Assembly (NCBI GenBank): GCA_964635545.1
Contig: CAZWOA010000109.1
Span: 1-8,799, forward strand
Length of the DNA stretch: 8,799 nt
Origin: JAGPIS01 sp964635545
GTDB taxonomy: Bacteria; Bacteroidota; Bacteroidia; Bacteroidales; Marinilabiliaceae
Reading direction: 5' to 3'
Shown here one piece after another: positions 1 to 6,269 of this stretch. Every line of letters begins with the position of its first letter. Positions within the stretch are counted from its first letter, which is position 1. The notes under the pieces were generated by a model. The model worked only from the letters and a program-made list of their open reading frames with translations. It was not told where the DNA came from and searched no databases. Made by a program: the position numbers and the translations under genes.

Positions 1-184
1 ATAATTCGGATAATTTGTTTGAATACCGAACAATTAAGTAAAATCCAAGAGCCAATATTAGATACTTTAAATTGAAATTTAAAAGGAGTTTTTATATTCG
101 GTAATTGGTTCTACAAAATGTGGAACATAAATATTGACTTCAACATCATCTGATTACAAAACAACACAAAAACATCGTTTTTAA
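1..184. other. AT-rich stretch upstream of the his promoter, no gene seen
   Basis: No start-to-stop coding region with protein-like composition is visible on either strand. On the + strand two frames are open from the window edge for short distances (to a TGA at about 73-75 and a TAA at about 37-39). Either could be the tail of an upstream gene, but the stretch is too short to judge. A weak inverted repeat TTCGG (5-9) / CCGAA (27-31) is present without a T-tract. Confidence 0.4.
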
Positions 185-215
185 TTTGGAAATATAAAAT
201 AAAGTCATACTTTTG
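185..215 (+). promoter_or_regulatory. Bacteroidota-type promoter of the his operon
   Basis: A TTTG (-33 element, 185-188) is separated by 19 bases from TACTTTTG (208-215). TACTTTTG matches the -7 consensus TAnnTTTG of the primary sigma factor of Bacteroides and relatives exactly, and the spacing is the usual one. Transcription would start near 221-223, about 20 bases before the leader-peptide ATG. The transcript would then run through the leader and attenuator into hisG. The elements are seen in the sequence; the start site is inferred. Confidence 0.75.
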
Positions 216-242
216 CTTTTAACTAAAATTCATCGTTATAAA

Positions 243-296
243 ATGATCGCAAATATCCATCATCATCACCATATTTATTCCAACCATAATGGGTAG
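243..296 (+). CDS. hisL: his operon leader peptide (HisL-like)
   Basis: A 17-codon open frame, ATG to TAG, encodes MIANIHHHHHIYSNHNG. Codons 6-10 (258-272) are CAT CAT CAT CAC CAT, and a sixth His codon lies at 285-287. Six histidines in 17 residues, placed between a promoter and a terminator upstream of hisG, is the signature of an attenuation leader peptide. The peptide itself is presumably non-functional: its translation senses charged tRNA-His. A ribosome stalled on the His run would leave 288-298 free, whereas one reaching the TAG (294-296) would cover it. No homology search was done. The reading comes directly from the sequence and the role is inferred from established his attenuators. 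The gene is too short for ordinary gene callers. Confidence 0.88.
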   Translation: MIANIHHHHHIYSNHNG

Positions 297-357
297 GCGG
301 TGATTGGTATATAGATCAATATAATAAAGGCTTGCTCATTTTGGGCAGGCCTTTATT
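280..357 (+). promoter_or_regulatory. his transcription attenuator (alternative RNA folds)
   Basis: Three mutually exclusive pairings can be drawn. The terminator pairs 323-337 with 343-357. The antiterminator pairs AATGGGTAGGC (288-298) with GCTTGCTCATT (330-340), which is 11 contiguous pairs of which three are G-U, and it consumes most of the terminator's 5' arm. A small protector hairpin pairs CCAACC (280-285) with GGTAGG (292-297) with one A-A mismatch, and would hide the antiterminator strand when no ribosome is present. Strand 288-298 imitates the terminator's own 3' arm (GGGTAGGC versus GGGCAGGC at 343-350), which is why it competes for the same partner. It overlaps the last codons and stop of the leader peptide, so ribosome position decides the fold. 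Pairings are read from the sequence; the regulatory logic is inferred from classical his and trp attenuation. Confidence 0.82.
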
Positions 358-362
358 GTTTT
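323..362 (+). terminator. Intrinsic terminator in the his leader
   Basis: The arms AATAAAGGCTTGCTC (323-337) and GGGCAGGCCTTTATT (343-357) form 15 contiguous pairs including two G-U, around the loop ATTTT. GTTTTAT follows. It lies 26 bases after the leader-peptide stop and 50 bases before the hisG start, so it can only act as a conditional (attenuating) terminator for the his operon. Confidence 0.88.
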
Positions 363-412
363 ATATCGATAATTAGAATTGGAAAATAAATAAAAACCAT
401 ACCATTACTAAC

Positions 413-1270
413 ATGACAAAACTAAGGATTGCATTACAGAAAAAAGGCCGTCTCTACGACGACTCCATCAGCCTGTTTAAAGAGGCGGGCATCAAATTCA
501 ATATCGGCATGGGTAAGCTGGTTGCCGAGTCGGCCGATTTCCCCATTGAGGTTCTGTTTATGCGCGACGACGACATACCGCAAACTGTGGCCGACAGCGT
601 GGCAGATATAGGCATTGTGGGTGAAAACGAACTATTGGAGAAAGGCTTCGACCTGCCGGTAGTAAAGAAACTGGGATTCAGCAAATGCCGCATATCGCTT
701 GCAATTCCACAGGAGCAGAACTATGTGGATAAAAGCTATTTTCAAGGTAAAAAAATAGCCACCTCCTACCCCAACATACTCAATAAATACTTCAAAGAGC
801 AAAATATAAAGGCCGATATCCACACCATTGCAGGCTCGGTAGAGATTGCGCCCGGCATAGGATTGAGCGATGCAATATTCGACATCGTAAGTTCGGGTAG
901 CACACTGGTAGCCAACCGATTGAAAGAGGTGGAAGTGGTAATGAAATCGGAAGCTGTATTGATATCCAAACCACAGCTCGACGATGGCAAACAAGCACTA
1001 ATCGATGAGTTATTATTCAGAATAAATGCGGTGCAGTCGGCCAACTCCAATAAATATATACTGATGAATGTGCCCAACAACAAAATCGAGGAGATAGTAG
1101 CTGTACTTCCCGGCATGAAAAGCCCCACTGTGCTGCCACTTTACAAAGAGGGATGGAGCTCAGTGCACACCGTAATCAAGGAGAATAAATTCTGGGAGAT
1201 AATAGGACTGATAAAACAGAAAGGTGCAGAAGGAATATTGGTGATTCCCATCGAAAAAATGATACTGTAA
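413..1270 (+). CDS. hisG: ATP phosphoribosyltransferase HisG, long form
   Basis: HisG catalyses the first committed step of histidine synthesis: ATP plus PRPP gives N1-(5-phosphoribosyl)-ATP in the cytosol. The 285-residue length fits the long HisG type, which carries its own C-terminal regulatory domain and needs no HisZ. The N-terminus (LRIALQKKGRLYDD) starts the periplasmic-binding-like catalytic fold. The family signature spans about residues 144-165, ending DIVSSGSTL, which forms the PRPP-binding loop. Residues about 211-285 form the ACT-like HisG_C domain (PGMKSPTVLPL, GAEGILVIPIEKM), the site of histidine feedback inhibition in this family. The ATG is preceded by A-rich sequence without a Shine-Dalgarno motif, as is usual in Bacteroidota. 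It is the first structural gene after the attenuator, and hisD follows after 11 bases. Regulation is therefore probably double: attenuation of transcription and allosteric inhibition. Confidence 0.97.
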   Translation: MTKLRIALQKKGRLYDDSISLFKEAGIKFNIGMGKLVAESADFPIEVLFMRDDDIPQTVADSVADIGIVGENELLEKGFDLPVVKKLGFSKCRISLAIPQEQNYVDKSYFQGKKIATSYPNILNKYFKEQNIKADIHTIAGSVEIAPGIGLSDAIFDIVSSGSTLVANRLKEVEVVMKSEAVLISKPQLDDGKQALIDELLFRINAVQSANSNKYILMNVPNNKIEEIVAVLPGMKSPTVLPLYKEGWSSVHTVIKENKFWEIIGLIKQKGAEGILVIPIEKMIL

Positions 1271-1281
1271 CAACACATACG

Positions 1282-2574
1282 ATGCAAAAGATATTTTTAC
1301 CCGCTCGCAACAAATGGCCGATGCTCATGAAGCGACCTGCCGGCGATGTAACCACCCTGTTCGACTACGTGAGGCCAATAATGGCCGACGTAAAAGAGCG
1401 TGGCGACAAGGCTCTGTATGAGTACAGCATGAGGTTTGACGGCTATTCATCAGAAGAGTTTGAAGTGAGTCTTTTCGAGATTGAGGCTGCTGAAGATAAA
1501 CTACCACAGCAACTTAAAGATGCAATACTGCTGGCTAAGAACAACATCGAGAAGTTTCATGCCATGCAACGGCCCGAGGAGCGATCCATAGAGACAATGC
1601 CTGGCGTGATGTGCTCACAAAAGCCGGTTCCCATTGAAAAAGTGGGACTTTACATACCCGGCGGCAGCGCACCACTCTTCTCCACAGTGTTGATGCTGGG
1701 AATACCCGCAATGCTGGCCGGCTGCAAAGAGATAGTGATGTGCACACCGCCCGATAAAAGTGGTACCATAAACCCGGCAATACTATACGCAGCAAAAGTT
1801 GTGGGCATCACCCGCATATTTAGACTTGGAGGGATACAGGCCATAGCGGCAATGACACACGGCACAGAGACAGTGCCGGCAGTGAATAAAATATTTGGCC
1901 CGGGCAACAGTTATGTGATGGCTGCAAAGCAATATGCGGCACTCAACAATGTGGCAATAGATATGCCCGCAGGTCCTTCGGAAGTGCTGGTGATAGCCGA
2001 GGATAGCGCCAACCCCGCATTTGTGGCTGCCGACCTGCTATCGCAAGCAGAGCACGGAGCTGATAGTCAGGTTATTGCACTAACCACCTCGGAGCGCATG
2101 ATGCACAAAATTGAGGAGGAGGTAAACAAACAGTTACGGCTGTTACCAAGAAGAGAGATAGCCGAGAAAGCACTACTCAACAGCAGGTTAATACGACTTG
2201 CAAGCTGTGCCGACATGGTTGAATTCAGCAATGCTTATGCCCCCGAGCACCTTATAATATCTGCTTGCGAATGTGATAAAATAGTGGATAAAATAACCAA
2301 CGCAGGGTCGATATTCATTGGTAACTACACGCCCGAAAGTGCCGGCGACTATGCTTCGGGAACAAACCACACACTGCCAACAAGCGGATATGCAAAATCA
2401 TATAGCGGAGTTAACCTGATGAGTTTCATGAAGATGATTACCATTCAGAAAATAACACCTGAAGGATTGTTAGCCATCGGCCCGGCAATTGAGATAATGG
2501 CTGAAAACGAAGAACTTACAGCACACAAAAATGCAGTATCAATTCGATTGCAAGCCATAAAAAACAGTAAATGA
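1282..2574 (+). CDS. hisD: Histidinol dehydrogenase HisD
   Basis: HisD is an NAD-dependent, zinc-containing enzyme that oxidises L-histidinol in two steps to L-histidine, the end of the pathway. Its 430 residues are the normal family length. The expected metal ligands are present: Gln255 and His258 in LLSQAEHGADSQ, Asp356 in ESAGDYASGTNHTLPT, and His415 in TAHKNAVSIRL. The acid-base pair Glu322-His323 lies in NAYAPEHLII. The segments VGLYIPGGSAPL (121-132) and IFGPGNSYV (204-212) are also typical of the family. It starts 11 bases after hisG and ends 9 bases before hisC, so it is cotranscribed with them. Nothing appears truncated or missing. Confidence 0.97.
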   Translation: MQKIFLPARNKWPMLMKRPAGDVTTLFDYVRPIMADVKERGDKALYEYSMRFDGYSSEEFEVSLFEIEAAEDKLPQQLKDAILLAKNNIEKFHAMQRPEERSIETMPGVMCSQKPVPIEKVGLYIPGGSAPLFSTVLMLGIPAMLAGCKEIVMCTPPDKSGTINPAILYAAKVVGITRIFRLGGIQAIAAMTHGTETVPAVNKIFGPGNSYVMAAKQYAALNNVAIDMPAGPSEVLVIAEDSANPAFVAADLLSQAEHGADSQVIALTTSERMMHKIEEEVNKQLRLLPRREIAEKALLNSRLIRLASCADMVEFSNAYAPEHLIISACECDKIVDKITNAGSIFIGNYTPESAGDYASGTNHTLPTSGYAKSYSGVNLMSFMKMITIQKITPEGLLAIGPAIEIMAENEELTAHKNAVSIRLQAIKNSK

Positions 2575-2583
2575 GAGTATAAG

Positions 2584-3633
2584 ATGAAACAAACCATACA
2601 GCAACTATTGCGACCATCCATAGCAGCACTAAAGCCCTACTCATCGGCACGCGATGAATTTAAAGGAGAGGCATCGGTGTATCTTGATGCCAACGAATCG
2701 CCATATAATGAGCCATTTAACAGATATCCCGATCCGTATCAGAAAATATTGAAAGAAAAAATATCGGAGATAAAAGCTGTAAATCCATCAGAAATATTCC
2801 TTGGAAATGGCAGCGACGAACCTATCGACCTGCTAATAAGGGCTTTCTGCACGCCGGGAAGTGACAATATCATCAGCATTGACCCCACTTACGGAATGTA
2901 TCAGGTGGCTGCCGACATAAATAATATAGAGGTGAAAAAAGTGGCACTCGACAGCAATTTCGACCTTTATGCTGATGATTTTCTTGCCGCTGCCGATAAA
3001 AACAGCAAGATTGCCTTTATATGCTCGCCCAACAACCCTAGCGGTAACTGCCTCAATAGAAATGAGATAGTTAAAGTTATTGAAAACTTTGACGGATTAG
3101 TGGTGCTTGATGAGGCATATATCGATTTTGCAACTCAGCCAAGTTTCATTGCCGACCTGAAGAGATATAACAACCTTATAATTCTACAAACATTCTCGAA
3201 AGCTTGGGGAATGGCAGGCATCAGACTGGGCATGGCTTTTGCAAACAAGGAGATTATCGATGTGCTTAGCAAGATAAAATATCCGTACAATATCAATATC
3301 CTCACCCAGCAAAAAGCACTTGAACTACTCGAGAAAAACAATCCGGAGAAATGGATAACCACGACCATAATAGAGCGCCAAAGAGTTGATAGTGAGATGC
3401 AAAACCTAAAATGCATTGTGAAAACTTATGCTTCGGATGCCAACTTCATACTTGCCAAAACCAATGACGCAGCTAAGTTATACAACTATTTAGCACAAAA
3501 GGGAATAGTGGTGCGTAACCGCTCGAGTGTTAAAAATTGCGACAACTGCATAAGATTTACCATAGGATCGCCAGCAGAGAACGACAAGTTGCTGGAGGCA
3601 ATGGCCAAATATGATAAAACCGAACAACTATGA
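2584..3633 (+). CDS. hisC: Histidinol-phosphate aminotransferase HisC
   Basis: HisC is a fold-type I, PLP-dependent aminotransferase that converts imidazole-acetol phosphate and glutamate to L-histidinol phosphate and 2-oxoglutarate. The PLP-binding lysine is Lys206 in TFSKAWGMAGIRLG. Other family marks are the N-terminal LDANESPYNEP, LGNGSDEPIDLL (73-84), the PNNPSG turn (149-154) and LDEAYIDF (175-182), whose Asp176 binds the pyridine nitrogen. The 349 residues are a normal length. The start lies 9 bases after hisD, and the stop overlaps the hisB start by four bases (ATGA at 3630-3633), which suggests translational coupling. HisC proteins can also act on aromatic amino acids, but the operon context makes histidine synthesis the main role. 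Confidence 0.96.
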   Translation: MKQTIQQLLRPSIAALKPYSSARDEFKGEASVYLDANESPYNEPFNRYPDPYQKILKEKISEIKAVNPSEIFLGNGSDEPIDLLIRAFCTPGSDNIISIDPTYGMYQVAADINNIEVKKVALDSNFDLYADDFLAAADKNSKIAFICSPNNPSGNCLNRNEIVKVIENFDGLVVLDEAYIDFATQPSFIADLKRYNNLIILQTFSKAWGMAGIRLGMAFANKEIIDVLSKIKYPYNINILTQQKALELLEKNNPEKWITTTIIERQRVDSEMQNLKCIVKTYASDANFILAKTNDAAKLYNYLAQKGIVVRNRSSVKNCDNCIRFTIGSPAENDKLLEAMAKYDKTEQL

Positions 3634-4754
3634 AAAAGAGAGTACTTTTTATTGATCGCGACGGCACAATAATCAATGAGCCGCCCATAGATTTTCAGGT
3701 TGACAGCCTCGAGAAACTCAGCTTCTACCCGGGCGCAATTACGGCATTATCAAAAATAAAAAATCTATCATCGTTTGAACTGGTTATGGTAACCAATCAG
3801 GATGGATTGGGAACAACATCATTCCCGGAAGATACATTTTGGTCGGCACACAACAAGATGCTTCAAACCCTTGAGGGAGAAGGAGTGACATTCAACGATA
3901 TACTTATTGACCGCTCCTTTGAGCATGAAAAACTACCGACACGCAAGCCCGGCACCGCCATGCTGCAAAAATATTTCAGCGATGAGTATGACCTCAAAAA
4001 GTCGTATGTTATTGGCGACCGGGTAACAGATATTATACTGGCTAAAAACCTGGGGGCTAAGGGAATATGGCTAACCGAGTTACCGGCTGGCGAAGAAAGT
4101 CAAAAGATTGACAATGAACACATTGCACTTGCAACCACCAGTTGGGATGAGATATGTACCTTTCTGCTTAAAAGCGACCGCACGGCAACGGTACAACGCA
4201 CCACATCAGAAACAGATATATACGTACATATCGACCTGGATGGCTCGGGGCGTTCGGATATATCAACCGGGCTAGGGTTTTTCGACCATATGCTTGAGCA
4301 GATTGGGCGACACTCCGGTTGCGACCTAACCATAAAAGTTAAGGGCGACATACACATAGACGAGCATCACACCATTGAAGATACAGGGCTGGCGCTGGGC
4401 GAAGCAATAAAAAAAGCGTTGGGTGACAAGCGCGGCATAGAGCGTTACGGCTACTGCCTGCCCATGGATGACTGCCTATGCACCGTAGCACTCGACTTTG
4501 GCGGAAGGCCTTGGCTGGTATGGGATGCAGAGTTTAAGCGCGAAAAAATAGGCGATATGCCCACCGAAATGTTTATGCACTTCTTCAAAAGCCTTTCGGA
4601 TGCAGCCATGATGAACCTCAACATAAAAGCAGAGGGAGGAAATGAGCATCACAAAATAGAGGGAATATTTAAAGCATTGGCCCGCGCCATAAAAATGGCC
4701 ATCAGAAAAAACGTGTATGACCAGCAGCTACCAAGCACAAAGGGAGTTTTATAA
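3630..4754 (+). CDS. hisB: Bifunctional histidinol-phosphatase / imidazoleglycerol-phosphate dehydratase HisB
   Basis: This fused enzyme performs two steps: dehydration of imidazoleglycerol phosphate (C-terminal part) and dephosphorylation of histidinol phosphate (N-terminal part). Residues 1 to about 165 form a HAD phosphatase. Its nucleophile motif is DRDGT (Asp9, Asp11), followed by VTNQDGLG (54-61), the RKP lysine (Lys106) and VIGDRVTD (Asp130, Asp134). Residues about 184-374 form the IGPD domain with the two metal-binding histidine motifs DEHHTIED (244-251) and NEHHKIEG (338-345). The loop before RKP reads DRSFEHEKLPT and lacks the cysteines that bind zinc in E. coli HisB (C-P-H...C-D-C). 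This appears typical of Bacteroidota HisB from memory and was not checked here. The ATG overlaps the hisC stop. The gene is last in the operon, and a hairpin overlaps its stop codon. Confidence 0.96.
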   Translation: MKKRVLFIDRDGTIINEPPIDFQVDSLEKLSFYPGAITALSKIKNLSSFELVMVTNQDGLGTTSFPEDTFWSAHNKMLQTLEGEGVTFNDILIDRSFEHEKLPTRKPGTAMLQKYFSDEYDLKKSYVIGDRVTDIILAKNLGAKGIWLTELPAGEESQKIDNEHIALATTSWDEICTFLLKSDRTATVQRTTSETDIYVHIDLDGSGRSDISTGLGFFDHMLEQIGRHSGCDLTIKVKGDIHIDEHHTIEDTGLALGEAIKKALGDKRGIERYGYCLPMDDCLCTVALDFGGRPWLVWDAEFKREKIGDMPTEMFMHFFKSLSDAAMMNLNIKAEGGNEHHKIEGIFKALARAIKMAIRKNVYDQQLPSTKGVL

Positions 4755-4761
4755 CTCCCTT
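4740..4761 (+). terminator. Hairpin at the end of the his operon
   Basis: The perfect 9-bp inverted repeat AAGGGAGTT (4740-4748) / AACTCCCTT (4753-4761) has a 4-base TTAT loop and overlaps the hisB stop codon (4752-4754). No T-tract follows on either strand, so it is not a canonical intrinsic terminator. It sits at the junction of convergent genes (hisB ends at 4754, the opposite gene at 4788). It may end transcription weakly in both directions or protect mRNA 3' ends. Confidence 0.5.
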
Positions 4762-4787
4762 ACGCTTATAATTCATTGATAATAAAA

Positions 4788-5201
4788 TCATTCCTCCTCA
4801 AGTGACTGATCTACCATATCACTAAGCTGTATATCGAGAGCTTTCACAGAAATTCTAATCTCGAGAATTGACAAACCTAAAGATAGGATTAAACAGATAA
4901 GAGCCAATCCGAAAAGAGTCTCTGCGAGTATAATCCAGTTTACATAAAAAAGATACATGCAAACAACGCATAAAAAAAGGCTGCCGATACCTAAAATCTG
5001 CATTGCCTGAGTAAGATAAAGGCGCTTACGAAGGTTCTTAATTTGTGCCAGAAGCACCTTATTATCAGGATCTTTCTTAACCGATGCATAAAGAGAACGA
5101 ACAATTGATGCATAGGCCAAAAAACGGTTGGTATAGGCGAGCATAATAAGCGAAATAGCTGAAAATAGCAGTGCGGGGGTAGTTAACGAAATAGCTTCCA
5201 T
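4788..5201 (-). CDS. DUF2721 family membrane protein
   Basis: This is a small integral inner-membrane protein of unknown function. The 137 residues begin with SLTTPALLFSAISLIMLAYTN, which I recognise as the opening of DUF2721 proteins (usually about 130-150 residues). A first hydrophobic helix spans about residues 7-24. A charged, probably cytosolic linker (about 40-62: KKDPDN, IKNLRKR) follows, then two helices at about 66-86 and 89-113 with almost no loop between them, and an acidic tail ending LEEE. It is convergent with hisB and has its own promoter-like element close upstream. Nothing links it to histidine metabolism. The family assignment is from recognition of the sequence, not a search. 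Confidence 0.8.
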   Translation of the reverse strand: MEAISLTTPALLFSAISLIMLAYTNRFLAYASIVRSLYASVKKDPDNKVLLAQIKNLRKRLYLTQAMQILGIGSLFLCVVCMYLFYVNWIILAETLFGLALICLILSLGLSILEIRISVKALDIQLSDMVDQSLEEE

Positions 5202-5223
5202 AACAATAAAATAATTAACGGGG

Positions 5224-5231
5224 CAAAATTA
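5224..5231 (-). promoter_or_regulatory. Putative -7 promoter element for the DUF2721 gene
   Basis: Read on the minus strand this is TAATTTTG, an exact match to TAnnTTTG, ending 22 bases upstream of the ATG. No TTTG is present 19-21 bases further upstream, so only half of the promoter is supported. The untranslated leader would be about 15 bases. Confidence 0.4.
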
Positions 5232-5317
5232 ACACATATAAAGCCTCAACTATACTAAAAAGAGAAAATTCTGTTTAATAATTCATAAAACAGCACTGAT
5301 TATCACCAATATAAACT

Positions 5318-5344
5318 AAAAAAGCAGATTGAACGTCAACCTGC
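5318..5344 (-). terminator. Intrinsic terminator after the META-domain lipoprotein gene
   Basis: On the minus strand GCAGGTTGA pairs with TCAATCTGC (nine pairs, one G-U) around a CGT loop, followed directly by six T residues (the A run at 5318-5323 on the + strand). It starts 23 bases after the stop codon of the lipoprotein gene and before the DUF2721 promoter. It therefore separates the two minus-strand units. Confidence 0.85.
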
Positions 5345-5367
5345 CTCTATAAACTAAAACTTAAAAC

Positions 5368-5742
5368 TTAATCTATTTTTCTGAACTTTAGAAGCTCATT
5401 TCCATCCTTATCAAACAGTGTAAGTCGCATATTATCAATACTCCATGTATCAACATCATTAAGCGCCTTCAGCATTTTTTGCTCCTCGCCAAGCCTTGGG
5501 CAAGCCATCATTGTAGAACCGATGCGGCCAAAAGCAATGTGAGTTTCATCCTTAACAGTTACCGACCCGAAGTAACCATTGCAATGTGCTTTGCCATTGA
5601 TACGACGCATAGCCATATTTATCTCCAACATTGGAATGCTCTCGTCATCTTTATACAGGCATCTCTCACCGTTGATACTCTCAAGAGCCCATATATCATT
5701 GAGGCGCAGGGTATAATCGGGGTTATTCTCAAGCACTTTCAC
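5368..5742 (-). CDS. C-terminal META-domain fragment of the interrupted lipoprotein
   Basis: This holds the complete META/HslJ-like domain in the same frame as the lipoprotein start. The first possible start after the TAG is a GTG (5740-5742), giving 124 residues without any export signal. GTG starting here by internal initiation is doubtful, because the coding frame continues upstream to the TAG without interruption. META domains are small beta-rich folds found in HslJ and many exported lipoproteins; their biochemical role is unsettled. It is best regarded as the second half of the interrupted gene. Confidence 0.5.
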   Translation of the reverse strand: MKVLENNPDYTLRLNDIWALESINGERCLYKDDESIPMLEINMAMRRINGKAHCNGYFGSVTVKDETHIAFGRIGSTMMACPRLGEEQKMLKALNDVDTWSIDNMRLTLFDKDGNELLKFRKID

Positions 5743-5838
5743 AAGTTTGAAGTTACCCTCATCTCCTGTAACTGCCAGTTTGTAAATATTGCCGGGCTGA
5801 TATGAAAAGCCTTCAATATCACCATTCAGATTCTTCCA

Positions 5839-6027
5839 CTAATCATAACCAAACGAATCGCCTTCCTGAATCTGGTAACAGTAATCTTCATTCTCATGAC
5901 TTATCTGCACCTTATAGCTATTAACCCATAATATTTGGCTTTTTTCAGTAGCAACACTATTTTTCTTCGCCGATGAACATCCCGCCATAAGCATAATAAA
6001 TGATAAAGCTGATAACAAAACTCTCAT
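5839..6027 (-). CDS. N-terminal fragment of the interrupted lipoprotein
   Basis: If the TAG at 5839-5841 is read as a stop, the product is a 62-residue lipoprotein. It has a type II signal peptide (MRVLLSALSFIMLMAGC), a polar linker and only the first strands of the DUF4377-like domain, up to GDSFGYD. Such a truncated domain is unlikely to fold as its relatives do. It is listed separately because this is what would be translated without readthrough. Confidence 0.5.
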   Translation of the reverse strand: MRVLLSALSFIMLMAGCSSAKKNSVATEKSQILWVNSYKVQISHENEDYCYQIQEGDSFGYD

Positions 6028-6035
6028 AACAATTA

Positions 6036-6269
6036 TTATTTAGTTAGCAAAACATTAATCTTATCATGTTCTCCGAAATTCTGGCCATTACTTCTAATAT
6101 GCCAATCCTTATTTACCTCAACATATCTATATTGAAGATAATCTTTACTTTTTCTCAATGAATCGGCAGCCAATTCCAACGAAGGTTTTGATAATTCACC
6201 TCCGGTTAACGGAGTTTGGAACAGATACGTAAATGCTACTAAGCTGATTAACAACAAAATGTACTTCAT
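6036..6269 (-). CDS. Hypothetical small membrane-anchored or secreted protein
   Basis: I do not recognise this 77-residue protein. It begins MKYILLLISLVAFTYLF, a hydrophobic N-terminus that could be a signal peptide or a single anchor, and has no lipobox cysteine. The rest is polar and charged (LAADSLRKSKDYLQYRYVEVNKDWHIRSNG), with no motif I can name. An in-frame ATG at 6303-6305 would add twelve residues (MYVFQSLIINRI). I prefer the inner start because it puts a lysine directly before the hydrophobic run, as in signal peptides. It lies 8 bases upstream of the interrupted lipoprotein gene and probably shares its transcript. Confidence 0.6.
   Translation of the reverse strand: MKYILLLISLVAFTYLFQTPLTGGELSKPSLELAADSLRKSKDYLQYRYVEVNKDWHIRSNGQNFGEHDKINVLLTK

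Larger units (their letters stand above)
5368..6027 (-). pseudogene. Lipoprotein with DUF4377-like and META (HslJ-like) domains, interrupted by one in-frame TAG
   Basis: From the ATG at 6025-6027 the frame stays open to a TAA at 5368-5370 except for a single TAG at 5839-5841 (codon 63 of 219). Residues 1-17 are a lipoprotein signal ending LMAGC, with Cys17 as the acylation site. Residues about 36-95 resemble DUF4377: CYQIQEGDSFGYD, then the stop, then WKNLNGDIEGFSYQPGNIYKL. The family pattern runs straight through the TAG. Residues about 105-219 form a META/HslJ-type domain (DIWALESINGE, CNGYFG, STMMACPRLGEEQKM, L.LFDKDGNELLKF). The usual GCN is HCN here. The likely product is a surface or periplasmic lipoprotein of unknown role. 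The upstream small gene ends 8 bases before this start, suggesting one transcript. The TAG may be a true nonsense mutation, a sequencing error, or, less likely, read through. No frameshift is needed, so decay, if real, is recent. Confidence 0.82.

Noticed and set aside
1..75. Open + frame from the window edge to a TGA as the tail of an upstream gene
   Set aside because: Only 24 codons with no recognisable motif, and another frame is equally open for 12 codons; too little to call.
258..272. CAT repeat as a microsatellite
   Set aside because: The run is in frame in a short ATG-to-TAG peptide, includes a synonymous CAC, and sits between a promoter and an attenuator-type terminator, so His codons explain it better than slippage.
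632..1128. Two 120-codon open frames on the minus strand inside hisG
   Set aside because: They lie opposite a fully convincing hisG, have low-complexity, non-protein-like translations and no neighbours; they are shadows of the coding strand.
3630..4754. hisB as two separate genes (phosphatase and dehydratase)
   Set aside because: There is one continuous frame without internal stop, and a fused HisB is a known arrangement.
5479..5805. 108-codon + strand frame opposite the META-domain lipoprotein
   Set aside because: The minus strand carries a recognisable domain sequence throughout; this frame has no recognisable motif and no promoter.
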